Below are positions 25,330-33,664 of a DNA stretch of 64,000 nucleotides, in pieces. This DNA is from an uncultured Eubacteriales bacterium (GTDB lineage: Bacteria > Bacillota > Clostridia > Lachnospirales > Lachnospiraceae). A program made the position numbers and the translations under genes. Each line of letters starts with the position of its first letter. Position 1 is the stretch's first letter. A model generated the notes under the pieces. The model was not told the DNA's origin. It ran no database searches and saw nothing but the letters and a program-made list of their open reading frames with translations. The stretch spans positions 1 to 64,000 of the forward strand of contig ONHA01000006.1 in NCBI GenBank assembly GCA_900317515.1, in the 5' to 3' direction.

Positions 25330-26136
25330 ATGGGAACGATCCTTGATGCATTGGCGGCGCACGCCCGGGAGCGTGCCGAAGCGGCGAAGGCGGTGTGTCC
25401 GCCCGAAAAAATGAGAGAGGCGGCCTTTGAGCGCGCCCGGGCAGAGCGGCAGGATGCACGGTTTTTATTTGAGAGGCGGCTTGCCCGGCCGGGCATGAAC
25501 TTTATCTGCGAGTGCAAGAAGGCGAGCCCTTCAAAGGGGCTCATCGCGCCTGATTTCCCGTACCTTGAGATTGCAAAGGAGTACGAGGAGGCGGGAGCGG
25601 CGGCAATTTCGGTCCTCACCGAGCCGAAATGGTTCCTCGGGAACGACCGGTACCTTCGGGGGATCGCGGAGACGGTTTCCGTACCGGTGCTTCGGAAGGA
25701 TTTCACCGTGGATCCCTACATGATCTACGAGGCAAAGGTGCTCGGAGCTGGCGCGGTCCTTCTCATCTGCTCGCTCCTTACCGCAGAGGAGATCGAGGTT
25801 TACATAAGAATTGCCGATTCCCTCGGCATGTCGGCCCTGGTCGAGGCTCACAATGAAGAGGAGCTCTCGAAGGCGGTCGCGGCGGGCGCCCGCGTGATCG
25901 GGGTCAACAACCGGAACCTGAAGGATTTTACGGTTGACATTCATAACAGTATCCGGCTGCGGAAGCTGGCTCCGGCCGACACGCTGTTCGTCGCCGAGAG
26001 CGGGATCCGGACGGCGGCGGACATCGCGGAGCTTAAGGAAAACGGAGTAAACGGCGTCCTCATCGGGGAGACGCTCATGCGCGCTTCTGACAAGCGCAGG
26101 GCTTTGGGAGAGCTTGGAGGTGAACAGTATGGTTAA
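25330..26136 (+). CDS. trpC: Indole-3-glycerol phosphate synthase
   Basis: A 268-aa TIM-barrel enzyme that closes the indole ring. Visible motifs are FICECKKASPSKGLI, VLTEPKWFLG, VLRKDFTVDPYMIYEAK, VIGVNNRNLKDF and VAESGI. The ATG at 25330 is chosen over an in-frame one at 25303, which lies inside trpD. It overlaps trpF by 8 bp. The separate trpC and trpF genes contrast with the fused enterobacterial enzyme. Confidence 0.97.
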   Translation: MGTILDALAAHARERAEAAKAVCPPEKMREAAFERARAERQDARFLFERRLARPGMNFICECKKASPSKGLIAPDFPYLEIAKEYEEAGAAAISVLTEPKWFLGNDRYLRGIAETVSVPVLRKDFTVDPYMIYEAKVLGAGAVLLICSLLTAEEIEVYIRIADSLGMSALVEAHNEEELSKAVAAGARVIGVNNRNLKDFTVDIHNSIRLRKLAPADTLFVAESGIRTAADIAELKENGVNGVLIGETLMRASDKRRALGELGGEQYG

Positions 26137-26752
26137 GGTGAAGATCTGCGGACTGCAGACGATCGCGGATGTCGAGGCGGTGAATCGGGCCATGCCGGAT
26201 TACGCGGGGTTTATTTTCGTGCCGGGAAGAAGGCGTTATATCGAACCCGGGGAGGCGGAGCGGATCCGCAGACATCTCAGCCCGGGGATCCGGTCGGTCG
26301 GCGTCTTCTTAAACGCTCCGATTGAAATGATCCTCTCCGTGCTCGAGGCGGTGAACCTCGATGTGATCCAGCTTCACGGGGAGGAGAGCAAAGCCTACAT
26401 CAGGGAACTCAGGGAATGCCTTTCCGGGAAGTTCCCGGGAGCGGAGTATCTCATTATAAAAGCCTTCCGCGTTGCGGAGCAGGAGGATCTTGAACCGGCG
26501 AGGCATTCCGAGGCGGATCTCATCCTTCTCGATGCCGGGGCCGGAGGCGGAAAGACCTTCGACTGGCAGCTCATCGGCGATATGGGGAGGCCTTATTTCC
26601 TGGCCGGGGGCCTGAGGCCCGAAAATGTCCGCGCGGCGATCGGAAAGCTTCACCCCTACGGGGTGGACGTGAGCTCCGGCGTCGAGACGGGCGGAAGAAA
26701 GGATCCTGAAAAAATAAGACACTTTATGATAAATGCAAGGGGGACACTATGA
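26129..26752 (+). CDS. trpF: Phosphoribosylanthranilate isomerase
   Basis: A 207-aa TIM-barrel isomerase. The N-terminal KICGLQT (catalytic Cys), [14 protein letters not shown], the [14 protein letters not shown] motif (catalytic Asp) and [11 protein letters not shown] are visible. A TTG at 26114 is in frame but is part of the GGAGGTGA ribosome binding site, so 26129 is the start. It overlaps trpC by 8 bp and trpB by 4 bp. Confidence 0.96.
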   Translation: MVKVKICGLQTIADVEAVNRAMPDYAGFIFVPGRRRYIEPGEAERIRRHLSPGIRSVGVFLNAPIEMILSVLEAVNLDVIQLHGEESKAYIRELRECLSGKFPGAEYLIIKAFRVAEQEDLEPARHSEADLILLDAGAGGGKTFDWQLIGDMGRPYFLAGGLRPENVRAAIGKLHPYGVDVSSGVETGGRKDPEKIRHFMINARGTL

Positions 26753-27942
26753 CGGAGACGAACGGAAGATTCGGAGAATACGGCGGCCGCTACATCCCGG
26801 AGACCCTGATGAACGCGGTCATCGAGCTTGAGGAGGCCTACAATTTTTATAAAAATGATCCGGCCTTCAACGCGGAGCTCACAGAGCTCTTTGACGAGTA
26901 CGCGGGGCGGCCGAGCAGGCTTTATTTTGCTAAAAAAATGACGGAGGACCTCGGCGGCGCAAAGATTTACCTTAAGCGCGAGGACTTAAACCACACGGGC
27001 GCCCACAAGATCAACAATGTCTTAGGCCAGGCGCTCCTCGCAAAGAAGATGGGCAAGACCCGCCTCATCGCGGAGACCGGTGCGGGCCAGCACGGAGTCG
27101 CGACGGCGACCGCGGCGGCCCTCCTCGGCATGGAGTGCGTGGTCTTCATGGGCAAGGTGGACTGCGACCGCCAGGCGCTCAATGTCTATAAAATGAAGCT
27201 CCTGGGAGCCGAGGTGGTGCCTGTCACAACCGGCACGGCGACGCTCAAGGACGCGGTCTCCCAGGCCATGCGGGAGTGGACGAGCCGGATCGCGGACACC
27301 CACTACTGTTTAGGCTCGGTCATGGGGCCGCATCCCTTCCCGACGATCGTGCGGGACTTCCAGGCGGTGATCTCGAGGGAGGCCCGCGAGCAGATCCTTG
27401 AAAAGGAGGGGCGGCTTCCGGACGCGGTGATCGCCTGCGTGGGCGGAGGCTCCAACGCGATCGGGTCCTTCTATCATTTTATCCCGGATGAGGGAGTCAG
27501 GCTCATCGGCTGCGAGGCCGCCGGCCGCGGGATCGACACCTTCGAGACGGCTGCGACGCTGAACACGGGCAGGGTCGGCATTTTCCACGGGATGAAGTCC
27601 TACTTCTGCCAGAACGAGTACGGGCAGATCGCCCCGGTCTACTCGATCTCGGCAGGGCTCGACTACCCGGGGATCGGCCCGGAGCATGCCTATCTCCACG
27701 ACATCGGCCGCGCGGAGTACGTCGCGGTGACGGACGAGGAGGCCGTATGCGCCTTCGAGTATCTCTCGCGCACGGAAGGCATCATTCCGGCCATCGAGAG
27801 CGCCCATGCGCTCGCCCACGCGGTCAAAATCGCGCCGCAGATGGGTAAGGACAGGATCATCATCGTCACGGTCTCCGGCCGCGGCGACAAGGACTGCGTC
27901 TCCGTCGCGAGATACCGCGGCGAGGACCTCACGGAATCGTAA
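26749..27942 (+). CDS. trpB: Tryptophan synthase beta subunit
   Basis: A 397-aa PLP enzyme that condenses indole with serine. The PLP lysine is Lys87 in [11 protein letters not shown], the same number as in the classical enzyme. Also visible are [15 protein letters not shown], the phosphate-binding glycine loop [10 protein letters not shown], and the HALAHAV segment near the end. It is a TrpB1-type protein that pairs with TrpA. The start overlaps the trpF stop. Confidence 0.98.
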   Translation: MTETNGRFGEYGGRYIPETLMNAVIELEEAYNFYKNDPAFNAELTELFDEYAGRPSRLYFAKKMTEDLGGAKIYLKREDLNHTGAHKINNVLGQALLAKKMGKTRLIAETGAGQHGVATATAAALLGMECVVFMGKVDCDRQALNVYKMKLLGAEVVPVTTGTATLKDAVSQAMREWTSRIADTHYCLGSVMGPHPFPTIVRDFQAVISREAREQILEKEGRLPDAVIACVGGGSNAIGSFYHFIPDEGVRLIGCEAAGRGIDTFETAATLNTGRVGIFHGMKSYFCQNEYGQIAPVYSISAGLDYPGIGPEHAYLHDIGRAEYVAVTDEEAVCAFEYLSRTEGIIPAIESAHALAHAVKIAPQMGKDRIIIVTVSGRGDKDCVSVARYRGEDLTES

Positions 27943-27952
27943 GGAGGGTATG

Positions 27953-28729
27953 ATGAGCAGAATCAGGGAGGCATTTTCAGATAAAAAAGCGTTTATCCCC
28001 TTCATCACCTGCGGGGACCCGGATATAGAGACGACCGAGAAGATCGTCCTTGCCGCCGCGGAGAACGGGGCGGACCTTATCGAGCTCGGGATCCCCTTCT
28101 CGGATCCGACGGCGGAAGGTCCGGTCATTATGGAGGCGGACAGCCGGGCGCTCGAGGCGGGAACAACCACCGACGACGTCTTTTTGCTCACCGCGCGTCT
28201 CAGGGAGAAGCTTGCGATCCCCCTTGTCTACATGACCTACGCGAACGTGGTCTTCTCCTACGGGACGGAGAAATTTGCAAAAAAGGCGGCTGCGGCCGGG
28301 ATCGACGGGATCATCCTGCCGGACGTCCCCTACGAGGAGAAGGGCGATTTCGAGGAGGCCTTTGCCGCGTGCGGGATCGATCTTATCTCCATGATCGCGC
28401 CGACGTCCGAGGACCGCATCGCCATGATCGCGAAGGAGGCCCGGGGCTTCCTATACATCGTCTCCTCCCTCGGAGTCACCGGGACGCGAAGCTCCATCAC
28501 GACGGACATCGGGGCGATGACGGCTCTCATCCGGGAGCACACGGACATCCCCTGCGCGGTCGGGTTCGGCATCTCGACGCCGGAGCAGGCCCGGGCGATG
28601 GCAGCCCTCTCGGACGGGGCCATCGTGGGCTCCGCGATCATCAAGATCATTGCAAAATACGGCCGGGAAGCGGCCCCGCATGTCGGCGAGTACGTGCGGG
28701 CGATGGCAGCGGCGGCGCACTCCGCATGA
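27953..28729 (+). CDS. trpA: Tryptophan synthase alpha subunit
   Basis: A 258-aa TIM-barrel lyase that splits indole-3-glycerol phosphate and channels indole to TrpB. The catalytic Glu is in LIELGIPFSDPTAEGPVI and the Asp in GIILPDVPYEE; SSLGVTGTRS is also conserved. Two adjacent ATGs exist (27950, 27953); the second has the better spacing from AAGGAGGG. It is the last gene of the trp operon. No terminator follows: the next hairpin-rich sequence is the MITE. Confidence 0.96.
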   Translation: MSRIREAFSDKKAFIPFITCGDPDIETTEKIVLAAAENGADLIELGIPFSDPTAEGPVIMEADSRALEAGTTTDDVFLLTARLREKLAIPLVYMTYANVVFSYGTEKFAKKAAAAGIDGIILPDVPYEEKGDFEEAFAACGIDLISMIAPTSEDRIAMIAKEARGFLYIVSSLGVTGTRSSITTDIGAMTALIREHTDIPCAVGFGISTPEQARAMAALSDGAIVGSAIIKIIAKYGREAAPHVGEYVRAMAAAAHSA

Positions 28730-28751
28730 GAGCGCAAAAAAGTAATAAAAT

Positions 28752-28782
28752 TTGCCCAAACAGTGCAATTTTCATGTATAAT
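28752..28782 (+). promoter_or_regulatory. Candidate promoter of the dhuI-like operon
   Basis: TTGCCC (28752-28757) and TATAAT (28777-28782) with a 19-bp spacer. The -35 lies in the inverted repeat TTTG-CC-CAAA (28751-28760). MITE copy 2 separates this promoter from the gene. Confidence 0.45.
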
Positions 28783-28812
28783 AATGATTAACCGTCGTGT
28801 TATGATAGGTTT

Positions 28813-28993
28813 AAATAAACGTAACTGTTCAGCACCCTCATTCGCAGCCGCTGCGCGGCTCGCTCATGTGGCGGGTCAGAGGCGCTTCACGCCTTGCCCG
28901 CCCCGGAAAAGAGAACCGTTTTTGGTCGGAACGCAAGCGTCCCGACCTGCAAGAAGGTCTCTTTCCCGGGGTGCTGAATAGTTACAAATAAAC
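28813..28993. mobile_element. MITE copy 2 with target-site duplication
   Basis: An intact non-coding element (28821-28985, 165 bp). Its 17-bp terminal inverted repeats match at 16 of 17 positions (left 28821-28837, right 28969-28985) and start with GTAA. It is flanked exactly by 8-bp direct repeats AAATAAAC (28813-28820 and 28986-28993). GTAA ends with 8-bp duplications are the known pattern of IS66-family transposition, so an IS66-type transposase probably moved it. Internal hairpins: AGCCG/CGGCT (28846-28860), a nested GGCGGG/CCCGCC stem enclosing AGGCG/CGCCT (28870-28902), and a long terminal hairpin with a CGCAAGCG turn. Confidence 0.92.
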
Positions 28994-29027
28994 AGCGGGT
29001 TTAATTTCCCGCAGAAAGAGGGAGAAA

Positions 29028-29660
29028 ATGAAAATCGCACTGATCAACGAAAACAGCCAGGCTGCGAAGAACGCACTGGCCCTGAGCTGTCTCAAAAAAG
29101 TTGCCGAGCCGATGGGACACACGGTTTATAACTACGGCATGTATGCTGCGGACGACGCCTGCCAGCTCACTTACGTGAAGGCCGGCCTCCTCGCCGCGAT
29201 CCTCATCAACGCAAAGGCGGCCGATTACGTCGTCACGGGCTGCGGCACGGGCGAAGGCGCGATGCTGGCCTGCAACATCTACCCGAACGTCCTCTGCGGA
29301 CACCTTGAGGATGTCGAGGACGCGTTCATGTTCGCCCAGATCAACGACGGCAACGCGATCGCGCTTCCGTTTGCGAAGAAGTTCGGCTGGGGCGGCGAGC
29401 TGACCCTGACCTACATGTTCGAGAAGCTTCTCGGCACACCGTCGGGCGGCGGTTATCCGCCGGAAAGAGTCGAGCCGGAGCAGAGAAACAAAAAGATCCT
29501 CGACGAGATGAAGAAGATCACCCACAAGGACATGATGACGATCCTTCGCGAGGTCGATCAGGATTTCCTTCGCGAGACGATCAGCGGTGAGCATTTTGCG
29601 GAGCTCTTCTATCCGAACTGCCAGGTACCGGAGATCGCAGAGTATTTAAAGAGCCTTTGA
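29028..29660 (+). CDS. RpiB/LacA/LacB family isomerase, probably DhuI-like
   Basis: A 210-aa isomerase of the RpiB superfamily. The active-site region reads VVTGCGTGEGAMLACN, and the protein is longer than ribose-5-phosphate isomerase B (about 150 aa), with a C-terminal extension rich in Lys and Glu. Directly paired with a KduD-like dehydrogenase, it matches the streptococcal DhuI/DhuD pair, in which DhuI isomerises 4-deoxy-5-hexulose uronate released from unsaturated uronides. A plain sugar-phosphate isomerase is the alternative. A GAGGGAG site precedes the ATG. The leader contains MITE copy 2. Confidence 0.78.
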   Translation: MKIALINENSQAAKNALALSCLKKVAEPMGHTVYNYGMYAADDACQLTYVKAGLLAAILINAKAADYVVTGCGTGEGAMLACNIYPNVLCGHLEDVEDAFMFAQINDGNAIALPFAKKFGWGGELTLTYMFEKLLGTPSGGGYPPERVEPEQRNKKILDEMKKITHKDMMTILREVDQDFLRETISGEHFAELFYPNCQVPEIAEYLKSL

Positions 29661-29672
29661 TGGAGGGACACC

Positions 29673-30476
29673 ATGGAAAACTTCTTAAACGAATTCTCAC
29701 TTGAAGGCCGCGTGGCCCTGGTCACGGGCGCAGCCTACGGAATCGGCTTTGCGATCGCGGAAGGTCTTGCAAGCGCCGGCGCGAAGATTGCATTTAACTG
29801 CAGAAGCGAGCATCATCTTGAGAAAGCACTCGCGGATTACAAGGAGGCCGGCATCGACGCGCGCGGCTACATCTGCGATGTGACCCATGAGGACGAGGTC
29901 GTCGCCATGGTCAAAGCAATCGAGAAGGATCTGGGACCGGTCGACATCCTCGTCAACAACGCCGGCATCATCAAGCGCATCCCGATGGTCGAGATGAGCG
30001 TCGAGGACTTCCGCCAGGTCGTCGATATCGACCTGAACTCCGCATTCATCGTCGCGAAGGCGGTCCTTCCGCACATGATCGAGCAGAGAAGAGGCAAGAT
30101 CATCAACATCTGCTCCATGATGAGCGAGCTCGGCCGTGAGACGGTTTCCGCCTACGCGGCGGCCAAGGGCGGCCTCAAGATGCTGACCAAGAACATCGCC
30201 TCCGAGTACGGCGAGTACAATATCCAGTGCAACGGCATCGGCCCGGGCTACATCGCGACCCCGCAGACGGAGCCGCTCCGCGAGCGCCAGCCGGACGGCA
30301 GCCGCCATCCGTTTGACAGCTTCATCATGGCCAAGACGCCGGCAGGCCGCTGGGGCACCCCGAAGGATCTCATCGGTCCGGCCGTGTTCCTCGCTTCCCC
30401 GGCCTCGGATTTCGTGAACGGCCACATCCTCTACGTGGACGGCGGCATCCTGGCCTACATCGGCAAGCAGCCGTGA
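29673..30476 (+). CDS. SDR dehydrogenase, KduD/DhuD/gluconate 5-dehydrogenase-like
   Basis: A 267-aa classical short-chain dehydrogenase. The nucleotide-binding motif is TGAAYGIG, followed by NNAG, a catalytic Ser in NICSMMSELG and YAAAK (Tyr and Lys). Next to a DhuI-like isomerase it should reduce 3-deoxy-2,5-hexodiulosonate to 2-keto-3-deoxygluconate; gluconate 5-dehydrogenase activity is the common automatic name. It starts 12 bp after the isomerase gene with TGGAGGG upstream. KdgK and KdgA, the next enzymes of the route, are not in this window. Confidence 0.82.
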   Translation: MENFLNEFSLEGRVALVTGAAYGIGFAIAEGLASAGAKIAFNCRSEHHLEKALADYKEAGIDARGYICDVTHEDEVVAMVKAIEKDLGPVDILVNNAGIIKRIPMVEMSVEDFRQVVDIDLNSAFIVAKAVLPHMIEQRRGKIINICSMMSELGRETVSAYAAAKGGLKMLTKNIASEYGEYNIQCNGIGPGYIATPQTEPLRERQPDGSRHPFDSFIMAKTPAGRWGTPKDLIGPAVFLASPASDFVNGHILYVDGGILAYIGKQP

Positions 30477-30532
30477 GCCTAGTCAAAATGACATAAAAAA
30501 CGGTAAATATTTGTCAGAATGCCCATAGGTTT

Positions 30533-30563
30533 TTGAAGGGCGGCAGGGTATACTGCATATAGT
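30533..30563 (+). promoter_or_regulatory. Candidate ugpC/msmX promoter
   Basis: TTGAAG (30533-30538) and TATAGT (30558-30563) with a 19-bp spacer. An alternative -10, TATACT, is at 30549-30554. The region from 30477 holds no gene. Confidence 0.4.
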
Positions 30564-30611
30564 TGAAAATGAAGTTCCCCCAGGAGGGACAAATATAAGG
30601 AGGATTCAAAA

Positions 30612-31712
30612 ATGGCATCTCTTTCTCTTAAGCATATCGACAAGACCTATCCGAACGGCTTCAAGGCAGTTAAAGACTTCAACCTTGAGATCGCTGACAA
30701 GGAATTCATCATCTTCGTCGGCCCGTCCGGCTGCGGAAAGTCCACAACCCTTCGTATGGTTGCCGGCCTTGAAGACATCACCGGCGGCACATTCGAGATC
30801 GACGGCAAGGTCATGAACGACGTCGAGCCGAAGGACCGCGACATCGCGATGGTTTTCCAGAACTACGCTCTGTATCCGCATATGACGGTTTTCGATAACA
30901 TGGCATTCGGCCTTAAGCTTCGCAAGGTTCCGAAGGATCAGATCAAGAAGCAGGTTGAAGAAGCCGCTAAGATCCTTGACCTTGACAAGCTCCTTGACCG
31001 TAAGCCGAAGGCTCTTTCCGGTGGTCAGAGACAGCGTGTTGCCATGGGCCGTGCTATCGTTCGTAACCCGAAGGTCTTCCTTATGGACGAGCCGCTGTCC
31101 AACCTGGATGCTAAGCTCCGTGTTCAGATGAGAACCGAGATCTCCAAGCTGCATGACAGACTTGGCGCTACGATCATCTACGTTACACATGACCAGACCG
31201 AGGCTATGACGCTTGGTACCCGTATCGTCGTAATGAAGGACGGCGTTGTCCAGCAGATCGACACCCCGCAGAACCTGTACGATCATCCGTGCAACCAGTT
31301 CGTCGCAGGCTTCATCGGCTCCCCGCAGATGAACTTCATGGACTGCAAGGTCTCCAATGGCGGCAAGACTGTCGAAGTCGGCGGCTTCAAGCTCGGCATC
31401 TCCGATGCACGTGCAGCCAAGCTGAAGGCTTATGACGGCAAGACTGTTGTTCTCGGCATTCGTCCGGAAGATGTCCACGATGAGGCTGACTTCCTTGCTA
31501 AGCATCCGGAAGCTGTCATCAACGCTGAGATCAAGGTTTACGAGCTCCTCGGCGCCGAAGTTTTCCTGTACTTCGATTTCGCAGGCAGCCAGATGACCGC
31601 TCGTGTCAATCCGCGCACCACAGCCCGCACCGGCGACACTGTCAAGTTCGCGCTCGACATGGAGAAGGCTCACTTCTTCGACAAAGAGACCGAGAAGACC
31701 ATCACAGACTGA
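30612..31712 (+). CDS. ugpC: Carbohydrate ABC transporter ATPase (UgpC/MsmX/MalK type)
   Basis: A 366-aa ATPase with Walker A GPSGCGKST, signature LSGGQRQRVAMG, Walker B VFLMDEPLSNLD, and a C-terminal OB-fold regulatory domain with IRPEDV, as in MalK/UgpC/MsmX. No permease or binding-protein gene is nearby, so it is probably the shared ATPase energising several sugar importers, as MsmX does in Bacillus. Its codon use differs from its neighbours (many CTT, CGT and GCT codons), typical of high expression. AAGGAGG precedes the ATG and a strong terminator follows. Confidence 0.92.
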   Translation: MASLSLKHIDKTYPNGFKAVKDFNLEIADKEFIIFVGPSGCGKSTTLRMVAGLEDITGGTFEIDGKVMNDVEPKDRDIAMVFQNYALYPHMTVFDNMAFGLKLRKVPKDQIKKQVEEAAKILDLDKLLDRKPKALSGGQRQRVAMGRAIVRNPKVFLMDEPLSNLDAKLRVQMRTEISKLHDRLGATIIYVTHDQTEAMTLGTRIVVMKDGVVQQIDTPQNLYDHPCNQFVAGFIGSPQMNFMDCKVSNGGKTVEVGGFKLGISDARAAKLKAYDGKTVVLGIRPEDVHDEADFLAKHPEAVINAEIKVYELLGAEVFLYFDFAGSQMTARVNPRTTARTGDTVKFALDMEKAHFFDKETEKTITD

Positions 31713-31731
31713 TCAAAACCCGGTTATTACG

Positions 31732-31765
31732 CAGCCCGGTACCGAAAGGTACCGGGTTGTTTTTT
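31732..31765 (+). terminator. Terminator after ugpC
   Basis: Stem CCCGGTACC (31735-31743) / GGTACCGGG (31748-31756) closed by a GAAA tetraloop, extendable by three pairs, followed by TTGTTTTTT. Confidence 0.92.
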
Positions 31766-31775
31766 GCGGAAAAAT

Positions 31776-31805
31776 GTTGGACGGGGTGGGAATATGCGGT
31801 ATAAT
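31776..31805 (+). promoter_or_regulatory. Promoter of the CdaR-like gene
   Basis: TTGGAC (31776-31781), 18-bp spacer, TATAAT (31800-31805). Confidence 0.65.
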
Positions 31806-31851
31806 AATCTGTAAAAATAAAAGGGCGGGCAATCGCCGTGCGGAGGGAACC

Positions 31852-32754
31852 ATGACACCCGAAGAGAAACTTACACGGGAACTGAAGGAGCTTAAGCGGC
31901 TGACGGGCATTTCATTTTCCATCGACGAAAATGAAACCGCGGACACCGCGGACATCGCGGAGAAAATCAAACTCCTAAGCGACGCCTTCCGGGAGAAGAA
32001 CAGCCGGACGGCATTTTTTAAGAAGCTGCTCTCCGGCGAGCTCGAAGTCTCCCGCATCTACGAGGGGGCCTCAAGGCTCCACCTGCCGGTGGAGAGCCCG
32101 GCGAGGATCTATGTCATCGAGACGGAGAACGTGAACGATGAGAGCGCGCTGATGGTCCTCCGGCAGATCGGCGCGGGGCGGAGCCAGGACCATCTGGTGC
32201 CGATGGACGGGAAGCGGATCGCGGTCATCAAGTCGGGCAGAAACAACGAGAGCGAGGAAGATGCGCTGATGCTCGCGCATATGTTTGTCGACATGCTGAA
32301 CGCGGAGGCCATGGTGCGCGCGAGATGCGCGTTCGGAGAGTGCATTCCGAGCCTTACGGCCATGCCGGAGGCTTACCGCGAGGCGGGACTGGCGCTGGAG
32401 GTCGGGCGAATCTTCTACACGCATGAGACGGTCATGCGGGCGGGCAGGCTCGGGATCGGGCAGCTGATCTACCGGCTGCCGGAGGAGGTGTGCCGGCGGT
32501 TCCTGAAAGAGGTATTTCCGGACCGGAATCCGGATAATCTCGATGAGGAGACGCGGAACACGGTGGATGCATTTTTCGAGAACAACCTGAACGTCTCCGA
32601 GACGGCCAGACAGCTCTTTATTCACCGGAACACCCTGGTCTACCGGCTTGAGAAGCTGAAGAGCGCGACCGGCCTCGATGTGAGGTCCTTCGAGGATGCG
32701 ATGACCTACCGGATCGCGGCGATGGTGGCGAACTTCCTAAATGACCGAAAGTGA
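31852..32754 (+). CDS. CdaR/PucR-type transcriptional regulator
   Basis: A 300-aa regulator whose C-terminal end is the PucR helix-turn-helix (NVSETARQLFIHRNTLVYRL, then KLKSATGLDVRSFEDAMTYR). An N-terminal coiled segment (about 1-60) and a middle GGDEF-like domain precede it. Family members respond to sugar acids or purine breakdown products. The frame opens upstream at 31603 inside ugpC, but the ATG at 31852 has CGGAGGG and a promoter in front. It stands next to a uronate-type gene pair and a sugar ATPase, so control of sugar or uronate use is plausible but not shown. Confidence 0.85.
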   Translation: MTPEEKLTRELKELKRLTGISFSIDENETADTADIAEKIKLLSDAFREKNSRTAFFKKLLSGELEVSRIYEGASRLHLPVESPARIYVIETENVNDESALMVLRQIGAGRSQDHLVPMDGKRIAVIKSGRNNESEEDALMLAHMFVDMLNAEAMVRARCAFGECIPSLTAMPEAYREAGLALEVGRIFYTHETVMRAGRLGIGQLIYRLPEEVCRRFLKEVFPDRNPDNLDEETRNTVDAFFENNLNVSETARQLFIHRNTLVYRLEKLKSATGLDVRSFEDAMTYRIAAMVANFLNDRK

Positions 32755-32853
32755 AGAAACTGTAGCAATTGTCCGAACAGAATATAATAGTGTACACAAT
32801 TAACAAAATATCAGGGTGATTTTAAAATTTACAAAGAAAAATTAAAAAATGTG

Positions 32854-32882
32854 TTGACAAATGATTTCGTATCTGCTAATAT
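32854..32882 (+). promoter_or_regulatory. Strong promoter in the AT-rich gap
   Basis: TTGACA (32854-32859), 17-bp spacer, TAATAT (32877-32882) with an extended -10 TGC directly before it. Confidence 0.75.
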
Positions 32883-32954
32883 AGGTTCATCAAATAAAAC
32901 AACCACATAAAAGTTACTTATTAACCATTACATTTAAAAGGAGGGCATATTCCA

Positions 32955-33044
32955 ATGGATGTGTTTGAAAAACCGTACAGGTTATCCCTCAATATGAAAA
33001 GGCAGGAGCCGGCAGTTCCAGGCAAGAATCACCTTTTCCCATAA
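32955..33044 (+). CDS. Short ORF, 29 aa, unknown; possible gene remnant or small peptide
   Basis: The ATG is preceded by AAAAGGAGGG at 9-bp spacing and by the strong promoter at 32854-32882. The peptide begins MDVFEKPYRLSLNMKRQEPA and ends HLFP, with Lys and Arg but no signal peptide or transmembrane segment. Such a good promoter and ribosome binding site in front of so short a frame suggests either a real small protein or the intact 5' end of a gene that has since decayed. No family was recognised. Confidence 0.35.
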   Translation: MDVFEKPYRLSLNMKRQEPAVPGKNHLFP

Positions 33045-33585
33045 ATTGAATGAAATAATTTTAAAAATCTCAATCTGAGGAGATAAAAAAGGGAAAAGAG
33101 TTTATCCGAGCAGGCTTACATATTGAGAACAAACTGCCGCCGAATTAAAAAATGAATTGTAAAGAAAGTTCATTTGGCAATCGGCAAGGAGATGCAGCTG
33201 ATCCAAAAAAGTAATCGGGGGCTTTGCCACAATGAGGGAGGGGGCTTTCGATGAAATATCCATCGGGGCATCAAAAACGGATAGTAAGAACTTCTAAGCA
33301 TACAGTTTTAAAACTCTGATTATAAAAGAAAAACCTGATAAAAAGAAAAATCTTTAAAAGAAAAGATCGTAAGAGACGTCATTACAGGAAATTCTTTTTA
33401 AGAAAAACTTAAAAAGGGATAATTTTAAAATCAGAAGAAAGTTTTAAAACAAATGCGAGCCCGGAATGAAAATAAAAATTCAAATAAATTAATTCCTGCC
33501 CCAAAAAAAACAGGGTAAGGCGCATGGACAAATCAAAAATTGAATAAAGAAACGGAGAAAATGTCCATTGAAAATTGAACATTAA

Positions 33586-33630
33586 GCGGCCGCCATTGAC
33601 GAGGGAGAACGTTATGGCGGCCGTTTTCGT
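33586..33630 (+). terminator. Terminator-like hairpin
   Basis: Perfect 10-bp stem CGGCCGCCAT (33587-33596) / ATGGCGGCCG (33614-33623), 17-nt loop, then TTTTCGTTG. It would end transcripts from the AT-rich gap. Confidence 0.65.
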
Positions 33631-33634
33631 TGTG

Positions 33635-33643
33635 TGGTACAAT
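33635..33643 (+). promoter_or_regulatory. Extended -10 of the pseudouridine synthase gene
   Basis: TGG-TACAAT at 33635-33643, 22 bp before the ATG; the -35 region coincides with the preceding terminator stem and is not conserved. Confidence 0.5.
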
Positions 33644-33664
33644 ATCCCGTGAGGGGGTGAGGCC

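Larger units (their letters stand above)
32755..33585. other. AT-rich intergenic region without a recognisable gene
   Basis: About 0.83 kb, far richer in A and T than its neighbours, with no open frame over about 30 codons that looks real apart from the short ORF at 32955. It holds a strong promoter (32854-32882), several TTTTAAAA palindromes (near 32820, 33059, 33307, 33423 and 33441) and a 9-bp hairpin CTTTTTAAG/CTTAAAAAG (33394-33416). The latter half is strongly purine-rich on the plus strand. It may be a decayed gene or imported DNA; nothing in it was recognised. Confidence 0.6.

Noticed and set aside
28737-28760. Terminator after trpA
   Set aside because: The A-rich and T-rich runs are present but there is no GC stem before the MITE.
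33555-33590. GAAAATTGAACATTAAG, reminiscent of sequence near rRNA operons
   Set aside because: No rRNA or tRNA gene lies nearby; a chance match in an AT-rich gap.
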